64,000 nucleotides of DNA from an uncultured Roseobacter sp. (GCF_947488185.1 NZ_CANKYM010000003.1:632873-696872); one strand, 5' to 3'. Positions 37,248 to 46,576 are shown, numbered from the stretch's first letter. Program-made: numbers and translations. Notes: generated by a model not told the origin, from the sequence alone.

Positions 37248-38744
37248 ATGGAATACGGATTTACGATTGCGGCCTATGCGGTCGCGGCAGTTCTCTTCAT
37301 CCTTAGCCTGGGCGGATTGAGCGGGCAGGAAAGTGCGAAACGCGCCGTATGGTATGGCATTGCCGGTATGGCGATTGCGGTTCTGGCCACGTTAATTGGG
37401 CCCGGTTGGGGGCTGTCTGGTGTCTCGATCATCCTGATCGGTTTGGGGGCCGCAGTCGGTTACCAACTGGCCACCAAGGTGCAGATGACACAGATGCCGG
37501 AGCTGGTGGCGATCATGCACAGCCTGGTCGGGCTTGCGGCGGTCTTCGTCGGTTTCAATGCGGACATCATGATCAACAATATGAGCGCGCTCTTTGTTGA
37601 AAACGGTGGTGTTCTGGGCGCGGTGGCCGCAGATGGTTACACGGCCGTGGGCCTGCCCAAGGACATCTATGAGGGGCTGTCGTCCTTCGGTCAGCTGATT
37701 GCCAAGAAGACCTCCGTGGAGATCAACATCTTACGCATTGAATTGGTGCTGGGCATCTGGATCGGGGCGGTGACCTTTACCGGGTCCGTGATCGCTTATG
37801 GCAAGCTGGCGGGCAAGGTGGATACATCCGCCAACAAGCTGCCGGGTGGACACTTGCTGAACGCGGGCGCTGCGGTGCTGTCGCTGCTCTTTACGATCAT
37901 GTATCTGAGCGGGGCGGGCAGCTGGACATTGGTCCTGCTGACGCTGCTGGCGCTCTTCATCGGGTACCATCTGATCATGGGGATCGGCGGGGCGGATATG
38001 CCGGTCGTTGTGTCGATGTTGAACAGCTATTCCGGCTGGGCGGCGGCGGCGATTGGCTTCTCGCTGGGCAACGACCTGTTGATCGTGGTGGGCGCTCTGG
38101 TGGGCTCCTCCGGTGCGATCCTGAGCTACATCATGTGCAAGGCGATGAACCGCTCCTTTGTGTCGGTGATCCTCGGGGGCTTTGGCGGCCCGGCGGGTGA
38201 GCAGATGGCCGTGGAAGGCGAGCAGATTGCGATTGAGGCCGATGGCGTGGCCACGGCGTTGAATGAAGCCGAAAGCGTCATCATCATCCCCGGCTACGGC
38301 ATGGCGGTGGCGCAGGCGCAGCAGGCGGTCAGCGAGCTGGTCAAGAAGCTGCGCGCCAAGGGCAAGAATGTGCGCTTTGCCATTCACCCTGTGGCGGGGC
38401 GTCTGCCGGGGCACATGAACGTGCTGCTGGCCGAGGCGAAGGTGCCTTATGACATCGTGATGGAAATGGATGAGATCAACGAGGACTTTCCGGAGACGGA
38501 TGTGGCCATTGTGATCGGGTCGAATGACATCGTGAACCCGGCGGCTCAGGACGATCCGAACTCGCCCATTGCGGGCATGCCTGTGCTGGAGTGCTGGAAG
38601 GCCAAGCAGGTCTTTGTGTCCAAGCGCGGACAGGGTACCGGGTATTCGGGGATCGAGAACCCGCTGTTCTTCAAGGAGAATACGCGGATGTTCTACGGAG
38701 ATGCCAAGGCATCGCTCGACAAGCTGTTGCCGATGATCGACTGA
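37248..38744 (+). CDS. pntB: NAD(P) transhydrogenase subunit beta
   Basis: Carries about nine membrane segments in the first 290 residues and the NADP(H)-binding domain after about residue 320 ([74 protein letters not shown]). 498 residues, full length. It follows pntA after 14 bases. A strong terminator ends the operon. Confidence 0.96.
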   Translation: MEYGFTIAAYAVAAVLFILSLGGLSGQESAKRAVWYGIAGMAIAVLATLIGPGWGLSGVSIILIGLGAAVGYQLATKVQMTQMPELVAIMHSLVGLAAVFVGFNADIMINNMSALFVENGGVLGAVAADGYTAVGLPKDIYEGLSSFGQLIAKKTSVEINILRIELVLGIWIGAVTFTGSVIAYGKLAGKVDTSANKLPGGHLLNAGAAVLSLLFTIMYLSGAGSWTLVLLTLLALFIGYHLIMGIGGADMPVVVSMLNSYSGWAAAAIGFSLGNDLLIVVGALVGSSGAILSYIMCKAMNRSFVSVILGGFGGPAGEQMAVEGEQIAIEADGVATALNEAESVIIIPGYGMAVAQAQQAVSELVKKLRAKGKNVRFAIHPVAGRLPGHMNVLLAEAKVPYDIVMEMDEINEDFPETDVAIVIGSNDIVNPAAQDDPNSPIAGMPVLECWKAKQVFVSKRGQGTGYSGIENPLFFKENTRMFYGDAKASLDKLLPMID

Positions 38745-38764
38745 GCAGAGGTGAAATATACTGG

Positions 38765-38795
38765 AAAACGCCGTCCCCAGGGGCGGCGTTTTTTT
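38765..38795 (+). terminator. Terminator after pntB
   Basis: AACGCCGTCCCC (about 38767-38778) pairs with GGGGCGGCGTT (about 38780-38790) with a one-base bulge, then seven T. It begins 20 bases beyond the pntB stop. Confidence 0.85.
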
Positions 38796-38803
38796 GGGGG
38801 AAA

Positions 38804-38828
38804 GGTGGCCCGAGGCCCACCCTACCTG
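38804..38828 (-). repeat. Single REP element copy
   Basis: On the minus strand it reads CAGGTAGGGTGGGCCTCGG then GCCACC: the same foot (GTAG) and stem as the REP pair near 33.75 kb with two changes in the loop. It lies right behind the pntB terminator, in a REP-typical intergenic place. Confidence 0.8.
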
Positions 38829-39013
38829 TCGGATTGGATGGTGCCGTGTTTTGGAGAATGCGGGTGGCTTTGCGAGGTATGGATGGGGCAATTGTATCCG
38901 CCGCCCATCCATGTATACGATTGTACTCGGTTAACACCTTGAAAAATATTCATAAAATAATTTGACATCGCGTGGTCGGGCATTATGCCTTGGGGGTGAA
39001 ACTGGAGCGAACC
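38829..39013. promoter_or_regulatory. AT-rich region before the DUF3422 gene with hairpin and promoter
   Basis: A hairpin at 38878-38917 has a 9-bp perfect core ATGGATGGG (38881-38889) with CCCATCCAT (38906-38914), extended by A-T/G-T pairs. Downstream, TTGACA (38962-38967) is followed 16 bases later by TATGCC (38984-38989), a plausible promoter for the DUF3422 gene. Base composition here is much more AT-rich than the coding regions. Confidence 0.45.
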
Positions 39014-40297
39014 ATGTCATCGATTTCTGATCATCCCTTGCGCTACAAACTGGCGAACGAGCTGCACGCGCGGCCTTTTCCATCGATGAAGGCGCCCTGT
39101 TCCGCGGCCTATGTTGCGATCAAGCAGCCTAAGGATGCTGTGAGCCGGGACCGTGCGCAGGATCTGGCGCATTTGACGGCGTTGCTGGATCGGCATGGTG
39201 CGCCGCATCCGCAACCGGGGGCGACGCACTACTATGGCCAGATCGGGAAATACTGGCTGAAGTGGGAGCAGCACACGGAGTTTGTGACCTACACCGCCTT
39301 TTCCGAAGGGGCGGTGGCGCGACCGTTTGACCCGGCTGAATTCGATGTCTTTCCGTCGGACTGGCTGGAGAGCGCGCCAGGTCAACGGATGACGTCCATC
39401 CTGCTCAACATCGTGCCGAGGCCTGCGGAGGATGCGGCTGTGACCGGTTCGTTGGATGAGTGGTTTGTCTCGGAGAGCTTGGCAGCGTCGGAGGTGCTGG
39501 ACGGTGCGGCGATCATGGCCGGGGATTTCAGGATCGATTTGAACGGTCATTTGCGCTTTGCGGTTTTTGCCGGGGCGGAGACCGGCGCGCGGCGCATTGG
39601 CCGGATTGTGCAGCGTCTGTGCGAGATCGAGACGTATAAGACCATGTCGATGCTCGGGTTTGCGCGGGTGCGGGCATTGCAGCCGGGGTTGAACGAGCTT
39701 GATACCAAGCTGACGGGGCTGATGGGAACGATGAGTGATGAGCGTGCGTCTGCGGAGGAGACGTTGCACGATCTGCTCAGCATTTCGGCGGAGTTGGAGA
39801 CGCTGTCGGCGCGGTCATCGTTTCGGTTCGGGGCGACGGGGGCCTATGAGGCGTTGGTGGACCAGAGGATTGCGGCGCTGCGCGAAGAACGGTTTCAGGG
39901 GCGGCAGCAGTTCGGTGAGTTCATGATGCGGCGCTATGCACCGGCGATGCGCACGGTGCATTCGGCGGAGGCGCGGCTGGAGGCCATGTCGAGCCGGTCG
40001 ATCCGGGCGTCGAACCTGCTCAGGACACGGGTGGATGTCGAGCGGTCGGCCCAGAACCAGACGCTCCTGGAGAGCATGGACAAACGGTCCGATCTGCAGT
40101 TGCGCTTGCAGCGCACGGTTGAGGGGTTGTCTGTCGTGGCGATCAGTTATTACGCCGTGTCGTTGGTGGGGTATCTGCTTTATCCGCTGACGCAGGCCAC
40201 GGGGCTGAGCAAGGGGATGCTGACGGCGCTGGCGACTGTGCCGGTGGTGTTGCTGGTGTGGTGGATGGTTCGGCGGCTAAGGAAGAGTGTGGAATAG
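39014..40297 (+). CDS. DUF3422 family membrane protein
   Basis: A 427-residue protein of the DUF3422 family: an N-terminal part opening PLRYKLANELHARPFPSMKAPC, a central helical part (predicted coiled, for example ETLHDLLSISAELETLSARSS), and two membrane segments at the C-terminus (about residues 372-392 and 400-418), followed by RRLRKSVE. Function unknown. ATG 39014 with GGAG about 10 bases before it is favoured over a longer frame starting at 38972 that overlaps the promoter. Confidence 0.85.
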   Translation: MSSISDHPLRYKLANELHARPFPSMKAPCSAAYVAIKQPKDAVSRDRAQDLAHLTALLDRHGAPHPQPGATHYYGQIGKYWLKWEQHTEFVTYTAFSEGAVARPFDPAEFDVFPSDWLESAPGQRMTSILLNIVPRPAEDAAVTGSLDEWFVSESLAASEVLDGAAIMAGDFRIDLNGHLRFAVFAGAETGARRIGRIVQRLCEIETYKTMSMLGFARVRALQPGLNELDTKLTGLMGTMSDERASAEETLHDLLSISAELETLSARSSFRFGATGAYEALVDQRIAALREERFQGRQQFGEFMMRRYAPAMRTVHSAEARLEAMSSRSIRASNLLRTRVDVERSAQNQTLLESMDKRSDLQLRLQRTVEGLSVVAISYYAVSLVGYLLYPLTQATGLSKGMLTALATVPVVLLVWWMVRRLRKSVE

Positions 40298-40328
40298 GTC
40301 GATCTTTTCGCAGAAAAGTCGACCAAAG

Positions 40329-40511
40329 GGACAGAGCGCAAATCCGCAGGATTTTTGCGGAGTCCCGAACGGTTTCAGTATTCACAGGACAGCGGGACGG
40401 CGCTCTTTCTGCTTGCGCGAAAGACGCCCCGCCCGCCGTCCCATGTCTGGTATCCGGAATTGAGACGGGGTGCCGGACTCCGCCAAAACCCTGCGGATTT
40501 GCGCTCTGTCC
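40329..40511. repeat. 183-base nested palindrome between convergent genes
   Basis: The outer arms 40329-40365 and 40475-40511 (37 bases each) are inverted repeats with only 2 mismatches. Inside, further pairs stack inward in order: TTTCA/TGAGA, ATTC/GAAT, GGAC/GTCT, then GGGACGGCG (40394-40402) with CGCCGTCCC (40434-40442), and TCTTTC with GAAAGA around the tip. Each outer arm also contains a small internal hairpin (TCCGC/GCGGA). The whole could fold as one long hairpin or cruciform. It does not encode a recognisable protein. It may be a MITE-like element, a bidirectional terminator or a structured RNA. Confidence 0.75.
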
Positions 40512-40516
40512 GCACG

Positions 40517-40546
40517 CGGATCCGCGGTCTATCGACCGCGAATCCG
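40517..40546 (-). terminator. Hairpin overlapping the end of the oppC-like permease gene
   Basis: CGGATCCGCGGTC pairs with GACCGCGAATCCG (one mismatch) with the permease stop codon in the loop. It could end minus-strand transcripts or stabilise the mRNA end. No T-run follows, so the terminator role is weak. Confidence 0.35.
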
Positions 40547-41521
40547 GGGGTCCAGGGCATCTCGCAGCCCGTCACCGAGATAGTTCACCGAGAGCACCGT
40601 GAGCGAGATCAGAATGCCGGGCAGCATCACACGTTCGGGGAATTCCTCCATGCGCGGCACCGCGTCCGACAGCAGCTTGCCCCAGGTGGGGAAATCCGAT
40701 GGGAAACCGACGCCCAGAAAGCTCAGCGCGCTTTCGGTGATGATCGCTGTGGCCAGGCCCAGCGTGGCGGAGACCATGATGGGGGAAACCACGTTGGGCA
40801 GCAGGTGTCGCCGGATGATCTTGAACGGCGTGGTGCCGATGGAGCGGGCAGCGAGGATGAATTCGCGCTCCTTCAGGGCCAGAACCTCGCCACGTACGAT
40901 GCGGGCGGTCTGCATCCAGGAGGTGATGCCAATGACGCCGACAATGAGGATGAACATGCCCGTTTCGGGCCCGAAACTTGCCCTGAGCGGCTGGCGGAAG
41001 AGGGTCACGGCGACCAGCAGGAGCGGCAGGATGGGTAAGGACAGAAACAGATCCGTCAGGCGCATGAGCGGTCCGTCAAGCCGCCGGAAATACCCGGCAG
41101 AGACGCCCACCGCCGTGCCGATGAAAAGCGCCAGGATCATCGCCGTCCAGCCCACGGCCATCGACGCACGCCCACCGGCGATCAGTGTCGCGAGGATATC
41201 GCGGCCGAGGTTATCGGAGCCCAGTGGTTTGGCCCAGCTGGTGCGCGCATCCCCGTCCCAGAGCAGGGTGTAGAGTGGGCGCATGTCCTTGTTGCGGATG
41301 TCCAGTTGCTTGGCATCGACCTGCCAGATCAGCGGCCCGATCAGAACAGCCAGCGTGATGAAGAGCAGGAAACCGCCCCCGATCAGCGCGCCTTTGTGCT
41401 TGCGGAACTGGTCCCAGACATCACGCCACTGGCTGCGGGGTTCCTTGGGCGGTTCCTTGTCCTTGAGGGCGCCGTACATCTCGATCTCGGCGGCTGCGGC
41501 ATTCACATTTTGATCAGTCAT
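40529..41521 (-). CDS. Peptide-type ABC transporter permease (OppC/DppC-like)
   Basis: 330 residues with an N-terminal cytoplasmic extension, the first membrane segment at about 45-70, and the BPD-transporter EAA region (TAARIVRGEVLALKEREFILAARSIG, then LLPNVVSPIMV). Six membrane segments are expected. The family C-terminus DALDPRIRG is intact. ATG 41521 is used because the longer frame to 41563 lies within the upstream permease gene, which it overlaps by 8 bases. Operon: solute-binding protein, OppB-like, OppC-like. Confidence 0.93.
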   Translation of the reverse strand: MTDQNVNAAAAEIEMYGALKDKEPPKEPRSQWRDVWDQFRKHKGALIGGGFLLFITLAVLIGPLIWQVDAKQLDIRNKDMRPLYTLLWDGDARTSWAKPLGSDNLGRDILATLIAGGRASMAVGWTAMILALFIGTAVGVSAGYFRRLDGPLMRLTDLFLSLPILPLLLVAVTLFRQPLRASFGPETGMFILIVGVIGITSWMQTARIVRGEVLALKEREFILAARSIGTTPFKIIRRHLLPNVVSPIMVSATLGLATAIITESALSFLGVGFPSDFPTWGKLLSDAVPRMEEFPERVMLPGILISLTVLSVNYLGDGLRDALDPRIRGR

Positions 41522-42521
41522 AGCGAATCCTCGGATCCAGAATACCGTAGAGCACGTCCGCAATCAGGTTGAAGAGCACGATGAGGATGGCGAAGATGAA
41601 GGTCAGCGTCATCACCATCGGCAGGTCATTGGCAAAGAGGGCCGTCAGCAACAGTTGCCCGATGCCGTTTACCTTGAAGAGTGTTTCGGTGATGATGGCG
41701 CCGCCGAAGATCGACGGGATGCCGAGGGCGATCACGGTGACGATTGGGATCATTGAGTTACGCAACACGTGGACCAATACCACAACGCTTTCCTTGAGGC
41801 CCTTGGCGCGGGCGGTGCGCACATAGTCCTGGTTGAGGTTGTCGAGCATGGAGGCGCGCATGAAGCGGCTGATCTGTGCCGTGGTCTGCAGGGCGAGCAC
41901 CATGACGGGCATGACCATCTGCTGCAGCTGAATTTTGAAGCTGGCCCAGTCGGTGACCACATGGGTGGTGTCATAGATCGACGGGAACCAGCCGAGATTG
42001 ACCGAAAAGATGACAATGACCAGCACGCCGGAGAAGAAGGGTGGGATAGAGAACCCGATCATCGACACGAAGGTGCCCGCCTGATCGAAGAGCGAGTATT
42101 GCTTGTAGGCGGAGTAAACACCAATGGGCAGGGCGATCAGGATGCCCACCACGTAGGACATGCCCACGACCCAGAGCGTCTGCGGCATGCGCTGGACCAC
42201 GATGTCCATCACGGGCGAGCGGGTCTGCCAGGAGATCACGCGCAGCTTGCCCTCGGCCAGCCCGGTGCCGAACCAGTGGTCGATCAGCACCTGCGGCTCA
42301 ATCCAGAAGAACTGGACCAGCCACTTCCAGTATTGCACGTGGATTGGCGCACCAAGCCCAAGGGCATCGCGCATCTTTTGTTTCACATCGGGAGGAACTG
42401 TAAGAGGCACCTGGGCCATCGGGTCGCCCGGAGCCAGTTGCAACAGCAGGAAGATCACGACGCTGATGAACAGCAAGGTCGGGATCGACAGAAACAGCCG
42501 TCGGATGGTGTATGTCAGCAT
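41514..42521 (-). CDS. Peptide-type ABC transporter permease (OppB/DppB-like)
   Basis: 335 residues, starting MLTYTIRRLFLSIPTLLFISVVIF as usual for OppB-type permeases, with the EAA motif (RTARAKGLKESVVVLVHVLRNSMIPIVT) and the end ADVLYGILDPRIRYD. About six membrane segments. 120 bases separate it from the solute-binding protein gene upstream, with a hairpin in the gap, which often lowers permease expression relative to the binding protein. Confidence 0.94.
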   Translation of the reverse strand: MLTYTIRRLFLSIPTLLFISVVIFLLLQLAPGDPMAQVPLTVPPDVKQKMRDALGLGAPIHVQYWKWLVQFFWIEPQVLIDHWFGTGLAEGKLRVISWQTRSPVMDIVVQRMPQTLWVVGMSYVVGILIALPIGVYSAYKQYSLFDQAGTFVSMIGFSIPPFFSGVLVIVIFSVNLGWFPSIYDTTHVVTDWASFKIQLQQMVMPVMVLALQTTAQISRFMRASMLDNLNQDYVRTARAKGLKESVVVLVHVLRNSMIPIVTVIALGIPSIFGGAIITETLFKVNGIGQLLLTALFANDLPMVMTLTFIFAILIVLFNLIADVLYGILDPRIRYD

Positions 42522-42603
42522 GCGCTACGCCTTTATGCGTCAGTCTTGTTATTGTCTGGAAACAGACGGCTTTTGATCAAGGCCGCAATAGGTACCTGGG
42601 GGA

Positions 42604-42629
42604 CGGGGCGCAAGAATTAATGCGCCCCG
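42604..42629 (-). other. Intercistronic hairpin after the solute-binding gene
   Basis: GGGGCGC (42605-42611) and GCGCCCC (42622-42628) form a 7-bp G/C stem 13-37 bases 3' of the solute-binding protein stop and before the permease start, as in malE-malF-type operons. No T-run follows, so it is likelier an mRNA-stabilising or partial-termination structure. Confidence 0.5.
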
Positions 42630-42641
42630 CCACATTTCTCA

Positions 42642-44363
42642 TCAGTTGCCGATGCGGTACCAGTCGGCGACATTCCAAAGCTCGGAATCCCATGTGTTCA
42701 GGATCACGCCACCCAGAGAGTTGGAGCGTGCCGATACCCGGCCACGGTCCACCAATGGCACGATTGTCATGGTTTCCTTGGTGATGATATCGTTCAGCCG
42801 TTTGCCGATCTCACCGCGCTTGTCGAGTTCGCCGGTGCGGGCCAGCTCATCGAGCAGCGCATCGTATTCCTCGTTGCAGAAGCGGTTGATGTTCTCACCC
42901 TGCCACTGGCTCGACGGTTTGGGCTCGAACCCGCAGCGATAGCCGGACAGGTAAGACTGCGGATCGGTACCGTCGAAGTTGTTGGCGTACATTTCAACGT
43001 CCGCATAGAACTTCTGGAACGTATCCGGGCTGCCGGGATCACCGCCGAAGAAGACCGAGGCGTCGATGTTGCGCAGTTCGGTTTCGATGCCGATCTGGTT
43101 CCACCAGTCCTTGATCAGCGCCTGGAAATCCTGACGCACGGCATTGGTCGATGTCTGGTAGAGGATCGACAGCTTAACGCCATCCTTGTCGCGGACACCA
43201 TCACCGTCACTGTCCACCCACCCGGCTTCGTCCAGCAGCGCGCGGGCGCCGTCGAGATCCTGCGTCAGGCATTCTGTGTTGTCCGAGGCGTAGAGTGCCG
43301 GGGCAGGGACCAGATTACAGGTCGGGCGACCCGCCTGACCATACCCGATCTCGACCAGCAGTTCGCGGTCAATGGCCATGGACAGCGCTTTGCGCACTTT
43401 GAAATCCGACAGGAAAGGGTGCGGATGCGCGACGGTGGAGCGTTCACCTTCGGGCAGATCCGGCGACGGGTTCGTCAGGTTCATTTCCAGACGTTCCACC
43501 AATGTGCCAAAGGCCGAAATCGGCTCGCCCTTGCCGGCTTCTGCCATTTTCGCCAACACGTCGGGCGCAAGTTGCAGGTTCCACGCATAGTCGAATTCGC
43601 CGGTCTCCAGGACCGCGCGGCCGGCGGCTGTGGCATCACCGCCGCCCTTTAGGGTCACGCTGGCAAAGGCCGGTTTGTTGGGATCGCGGAAATTGGGGTT
43701 CGCTTCCAGCTGGATCACGTCATTGGGGCGGAAATCCGCGACCACGAAGGGTCCTGTCCCAATCGGATTGAAGTTCGCCTCGGTGCACTCTGGCGCCTTG
43801 GCGCCGAGGCAATCCGCGAATTGCGCTTTTTGAATGATTGGCGAGGTGCCGCCGGTGAACGGACCGTAAGGGTTCGGCTTGGCGTCGACGAAATTGACCT
43901 TGACCGTCAGGTCATCGATCACCTCGACACTGTCAACGCCGTCGAACTTGCCCGCATAGGCGCAACCGCCTTCGGGGTGCATGCAGTACTCGGCGGTGAA
44001 CGCAATATCCGCAGAGGTGACGGGGCTGCCGTCGGACCAGATCAGGCCTTCGGTCAGCTTCCATGTGATGGACTTGAGGTCAGAGCTGACACCGCCATTC
44101 TCAACCGTCGGGATTTCGTCAACCAGCCAGGGGGTCAGCGTGCCGTTTTCGTCGTAGCGCGCGAGGGGTTCGATCACAAGCGACGCTGCTTCGAGATCCT
44201 TGGTGCCGCCGGACAGGTAAGGCGTCATGATCGACGGGGCCTGCCAGTAAAGAATGCTGACCTGACCGTCTCTGCCACGCTCGCCTTCGTGACCATCTGC
44301 ATAGACAGCAGGTGCGAAAGCGGTTGTTGCGATTGCCCCCATCAATAGGGTTCTGATTTTCAT
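42642..44363 (-). CDS. Peptide/opine-type ABC transporter solute-binding protein (family 5)
   Basis: Periplasmic binding protein of the DppA/OppA class, 573 residues. Signal peptide residues 1-25 (MKIRTLLMGAIATTAFAPAVYA), SBP_bac_5 core (PWLVDEIPT, WKLTEGLIWSDGSPVTSADIAF, GTGPFVVADFRPND, VRKALSMAIDRELLV) and a calcium-like loop VDSDGDGVRDKDG. GGAG 6-10 bases before ATG 44363 supports this start; the open frame continues 315 bases further, but that part is non-coding-like. First gene of the minus-strand transport operon; ligand unknown. Confidence 0.94.
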   Translation of the reverse strand: MKIRTLLMGAIATTAFAPAVYADGHEGERGRDGQVSILYWQAPSIMTPYLSGGTKDLEAASLVIEPLARYDENGTLTPWLVDEIPTVENGGVSSDLKSITWKLTEGLIWSDGSPVTSADIAFTAEYCMHPEGGCAYAGKFDGVDSVEVIDDLTVKVNFVDAKPNPYGPFTGGTSPIIQKAQFADCLGAKAPECTEANFNPIGTGPFVVADFRPNDVIQLEANPNFRDPNKPAFASVTLKGGGDATAAGRAVLETGEFDYAWNLQLAPDVLAKMAEAGKGEPISAFGTLVERLEMNLTNPSPDLPEGERSTVAHPHPFLSDFKVRKALSMAIDRELLVEIGYGQAGRPTCNLVPAPALYASDNTECLTQDLDGARALLDEAGWVDSDGDGVRDKDGVKLSILYQTSTNAVRQDFQALIKDWWNQIGIETELRNIDASVFFGGDPGSPDTFQKFYADVEMYANNFDGTDPQSYLSGYRCGFEPKPSSQWQGENINRFCNEEYDALLDELARTGELDKRGEIGKRLNDIITKETMTIVPLVDRGRVSARSNSLGGVILNTWDSELWNVADWYRIGN

Positions 44364-44638
44364 TTTATACTCCATGTTGGACACGTGAATGCCTTTGCAC
44401 GCCTCGTTTTTTACATGCGCGCAGCGGTGCTGACCGGGAGCAGTGCGCCTGCACTGGCCTAACGTTGCGGAAAGACGCAATTTTTGAGCCGAACCCCGGA
44501 TGCATGTGACCATCGAAGCATCTTTTGTGGAAAAAGCAACCCTTGTGATGGATGACTTTGTGGCAACTGCCGCGGACGGGTTTGACACCGCCCGCTGGAT
44601 GGCTTTAGCGTCCTGCAACAACGACAATAGGGGCGGCA
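44364..44638. promoter_or_regulatory. Divergent promoter region of the ABC transporter genes
   Basis: 275 bases without a gene. It contains a perfect palindrome CAGTGC-GCCT-GCACTG (44441-44456) and, toward the + strand, TTGACA (44582-44587) with a weak -10 (TTAGCG, 44605-44610) 17 bases on. TTGCG-N6-CGCAA near 44464-44480 precedes a T-run and may be a small terminator-like hairpin. Shared control of the two transcripts is inferred. Confidence 0.4.
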
Positions 44639-46576
44639 ATGCTGGATCAGGATCAACAGAGCGCTGGGCTGCAGCCAATCGCGCAGCTCAAGGGGTTGCG
44701 TGTTGAATTTCAGACCAAGGATGGTCCCGTGGTGGGCGTGGAGGATGTCTCTTTCGACATCGATCCCGGCGAGACCGTTTGCGTGGTTGGCGAAAGCGGC
44801 TCGGGCAAGTCTGTATCTTCGTTGTCGCTGATGCGATTAGTGGAGTTCGGCGGCGGCGAGATCACCGGCGGGCAGCTGCTGTTTGACCGGCCCGGCACGG
44901 ATGATGTTGATCTCGCCAAAACTGATCCGGAGATGATGCGCTCCATTCGCGGCAACGAAATCGGTATGATCTTTCAGGAGCCGATGACCGCGCTGAACCC
45001 GGTGTTTACGGTCGGGCGACAGCTGACCGAGGGGCTGCGTTTGCACAAGAAGATGGGCAAATCCGAGGCCCGCCAACGGGCGCTGGAGCTGCTGCGCGAG
45101 GTGCGTATCCCGGAACCCGAACGACGGCTCGACCAATATCCACACGAGCTTTCAGGTGGCATGCGTCAGCGGGTCGTGATCGCCATGGCGCTGGCCTGCA
45201 AGCCGCGCCTGCTGATCGCGGATGAGCCGACAACGGCGCTTGACGTGACCATTCAGGCGGAGATCCTGGCCCTGATGGACCGGCTCAAACGGGAGACCGG
45301 CACGGCGGTGATGTTCATCACCCACGACATGGCCGTGGTGGCGCAGATGGCCGACCGCGTGGTGGTCATGTTCCGCGGCAACAAGGTCGAGGAAGGGCCG
45401 GTCGCCGAGATTTTCGAAAACCCGCAGCATCCCTATACAAAGGCGCTGCTGGCTGCGGTGCCAAAACTGGGCGAGATGCGCGGCAAGGCCTATCCCGAAC
45501 CGATGAAGCTGCTCGGGACACAAGGCGACGAGATCAAGCCGATCAAGGGCACGGATGAGGTCCTGCTGAGCGTCAAGAACCTGACCACGCGCTTCCCGGT
45601 CAAGGGCGGCTTCTTTCGCCGCACGGTTGCGAATGTGCACGCTGTCGAGGATCTGTCCTTTACGCTGAACAGGGGTCAAACCCTCAGCCTTGTAGGCGAA
45701 AGCGGCTGTGGCAAGTCGACGGCGGGACGGTCGATTTTGCGGCTGGTCGATCCGCTCTCGGGCGAGATCAATCTCGATGGCGTCGATGTCATGGCGCTGG
45801 ACCAGACGCAGCTGCGCAAGGCGCGGCTTGATATGCAGATGATCTTTCAGGATCCCTTTGCGTCGCTGAACCCGCAGATGCAGTTGAGCGATCAGGTGGC
45901 CGAACCGATCCACAATTTCGGCACGCTCAAAGGGCAGGAGGTGCAGGACCGCGTGGCAATGCTCTTTGACCGGGTGGAACTGCCGCGCAGCTTCATGCGC
46001 CGGTTCCCGCATGAGCTTTCGGGCGGCCAACGCCAACGCGTGGCCATCGCGCGCGCCCTGGCGTTAAACCCCAAGTTGATTATCGCCGATGAGGCAGTGT
46101 CTGCGCTCGATGTCTCCGTGCAGGCGCAAGTGCTGAACCTGATGCTGGAATTGCAGGCGGAGCTTGGCCTTTCCTTTCTTTTCATCAGCCACGATATGGC
46201 GGTGGTGGAACGGGTGAGCCATCAGGTGGGCGTCATGTACCTGGGCCGGATCGTGGAGCTGGGACCGCGCGCGCGGGTGTTCGAAAATCCGCAACATGCC
46301 TATACGCAGGCGCTGATGAAGGCCGTGCCCATCGCCGATCCGCGCCAGCGCAAGGATGAGCGGGACCTGAATTTCAAACCGATCCCGTCCCCCATCCATC
46401 CCGCCGACTACGTGCCCGAACCATCGCGATATGATGAAGTTGAGCCCGGCCATTTCGTTCTGCAAGGCGATTGGGGCGGCTACAAACGCGACGCGGCTCT
46501 GGTGCGGACCGAAAACAAGCTGCGCGAAGGACAGGATGCCCCGGAAGACCTGAGCGGACGTCGCCTTTATGACTGA
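44639..46576 (+). CDS. Fused double ATP-binding protein of a peptide-type ABC transporter
   Basis: 645 residues carrying two full ABC domains (DppD-DppF-like). Domain 1: Walker A GESGSGKS, signature LSGGMRQR, Walker B LLIADEPTTALD; domain 2: Walker A GESGCGKST, signature LSGGQRQR, Walker B IIADEAVSALD. Each is followed by the oligopeptide-type C-terminal extension (YTKALLAAVPKLG; YTQALMKAVPIADP). It is on the opposite strand to the permeases, with which it presumably forms the pump. The stop overlaps argE by 8 bases. Confidence 0.94.
   Translation: MLDQDQQSAGLQPIAQLKGLRVEFQTKDGPVVGVEDVSFDIDPGETVCVVGESGSGKSVSSLSLMRLVEFGGGEITGGQLLFDRPGTDDVDLAKTDPEMMRSIRGNEIGMIFQEPMTALNPVFTVGRQLTEGLRLHKKMGKSEARQRALELLREVRIPEPERRLDQYPHELSGGMRQRVVIAMALACKPRLLIADEPTTALDVTIQAEILALMDRLKRETGTAVMFITHDMAVVAQMADRVVVMFRGNKVEEGPVAEIFENPQHPYTKALLAAVPKLGEMRGKAYPEPMKLLGTQGDEIKPIKGTDEVLLSVKNLTTRFPVKGGFFRRTVANVHAVEDLSFTLNRGQTLSLVGESGCGKSTAGRSILRLVDPLSGEINLDGVDVMALDQTQLRKARLDMQMIFQDPFASLNPQMQLSDQVAEPIHNFGTLKGQEVQDRVAMLFDRVELPRSFMRRFPHELSGGQRQRVAIARALALNPKLIIADEAVSALDVSVQAQVLNLMLELQAELGLSFLFISHDMAVVERVSHQVGVMYLGRIVELGPRARVFENPQHAYTQALMKAVPIADPRQRKDERDLNFKPIPSPIHPADYVPEPSRYDEVEPGHFVLQGDWGGYKRDAALVRTENKLREGQDAPEDLSGRRLYD

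Noticed and set aside
40355..41038. 227-codon + frame across the long palindrome and the permease gene
   Set aside because: It is opposite a clear permease gene and reads through the palindrome; no family likeness.
44464..44486. TTGCG-N6-CGCAA with T-run as a true terminator
   Set aside because: A 5-bp stem is too weak to call, and no gene ends just before it on the + strand.
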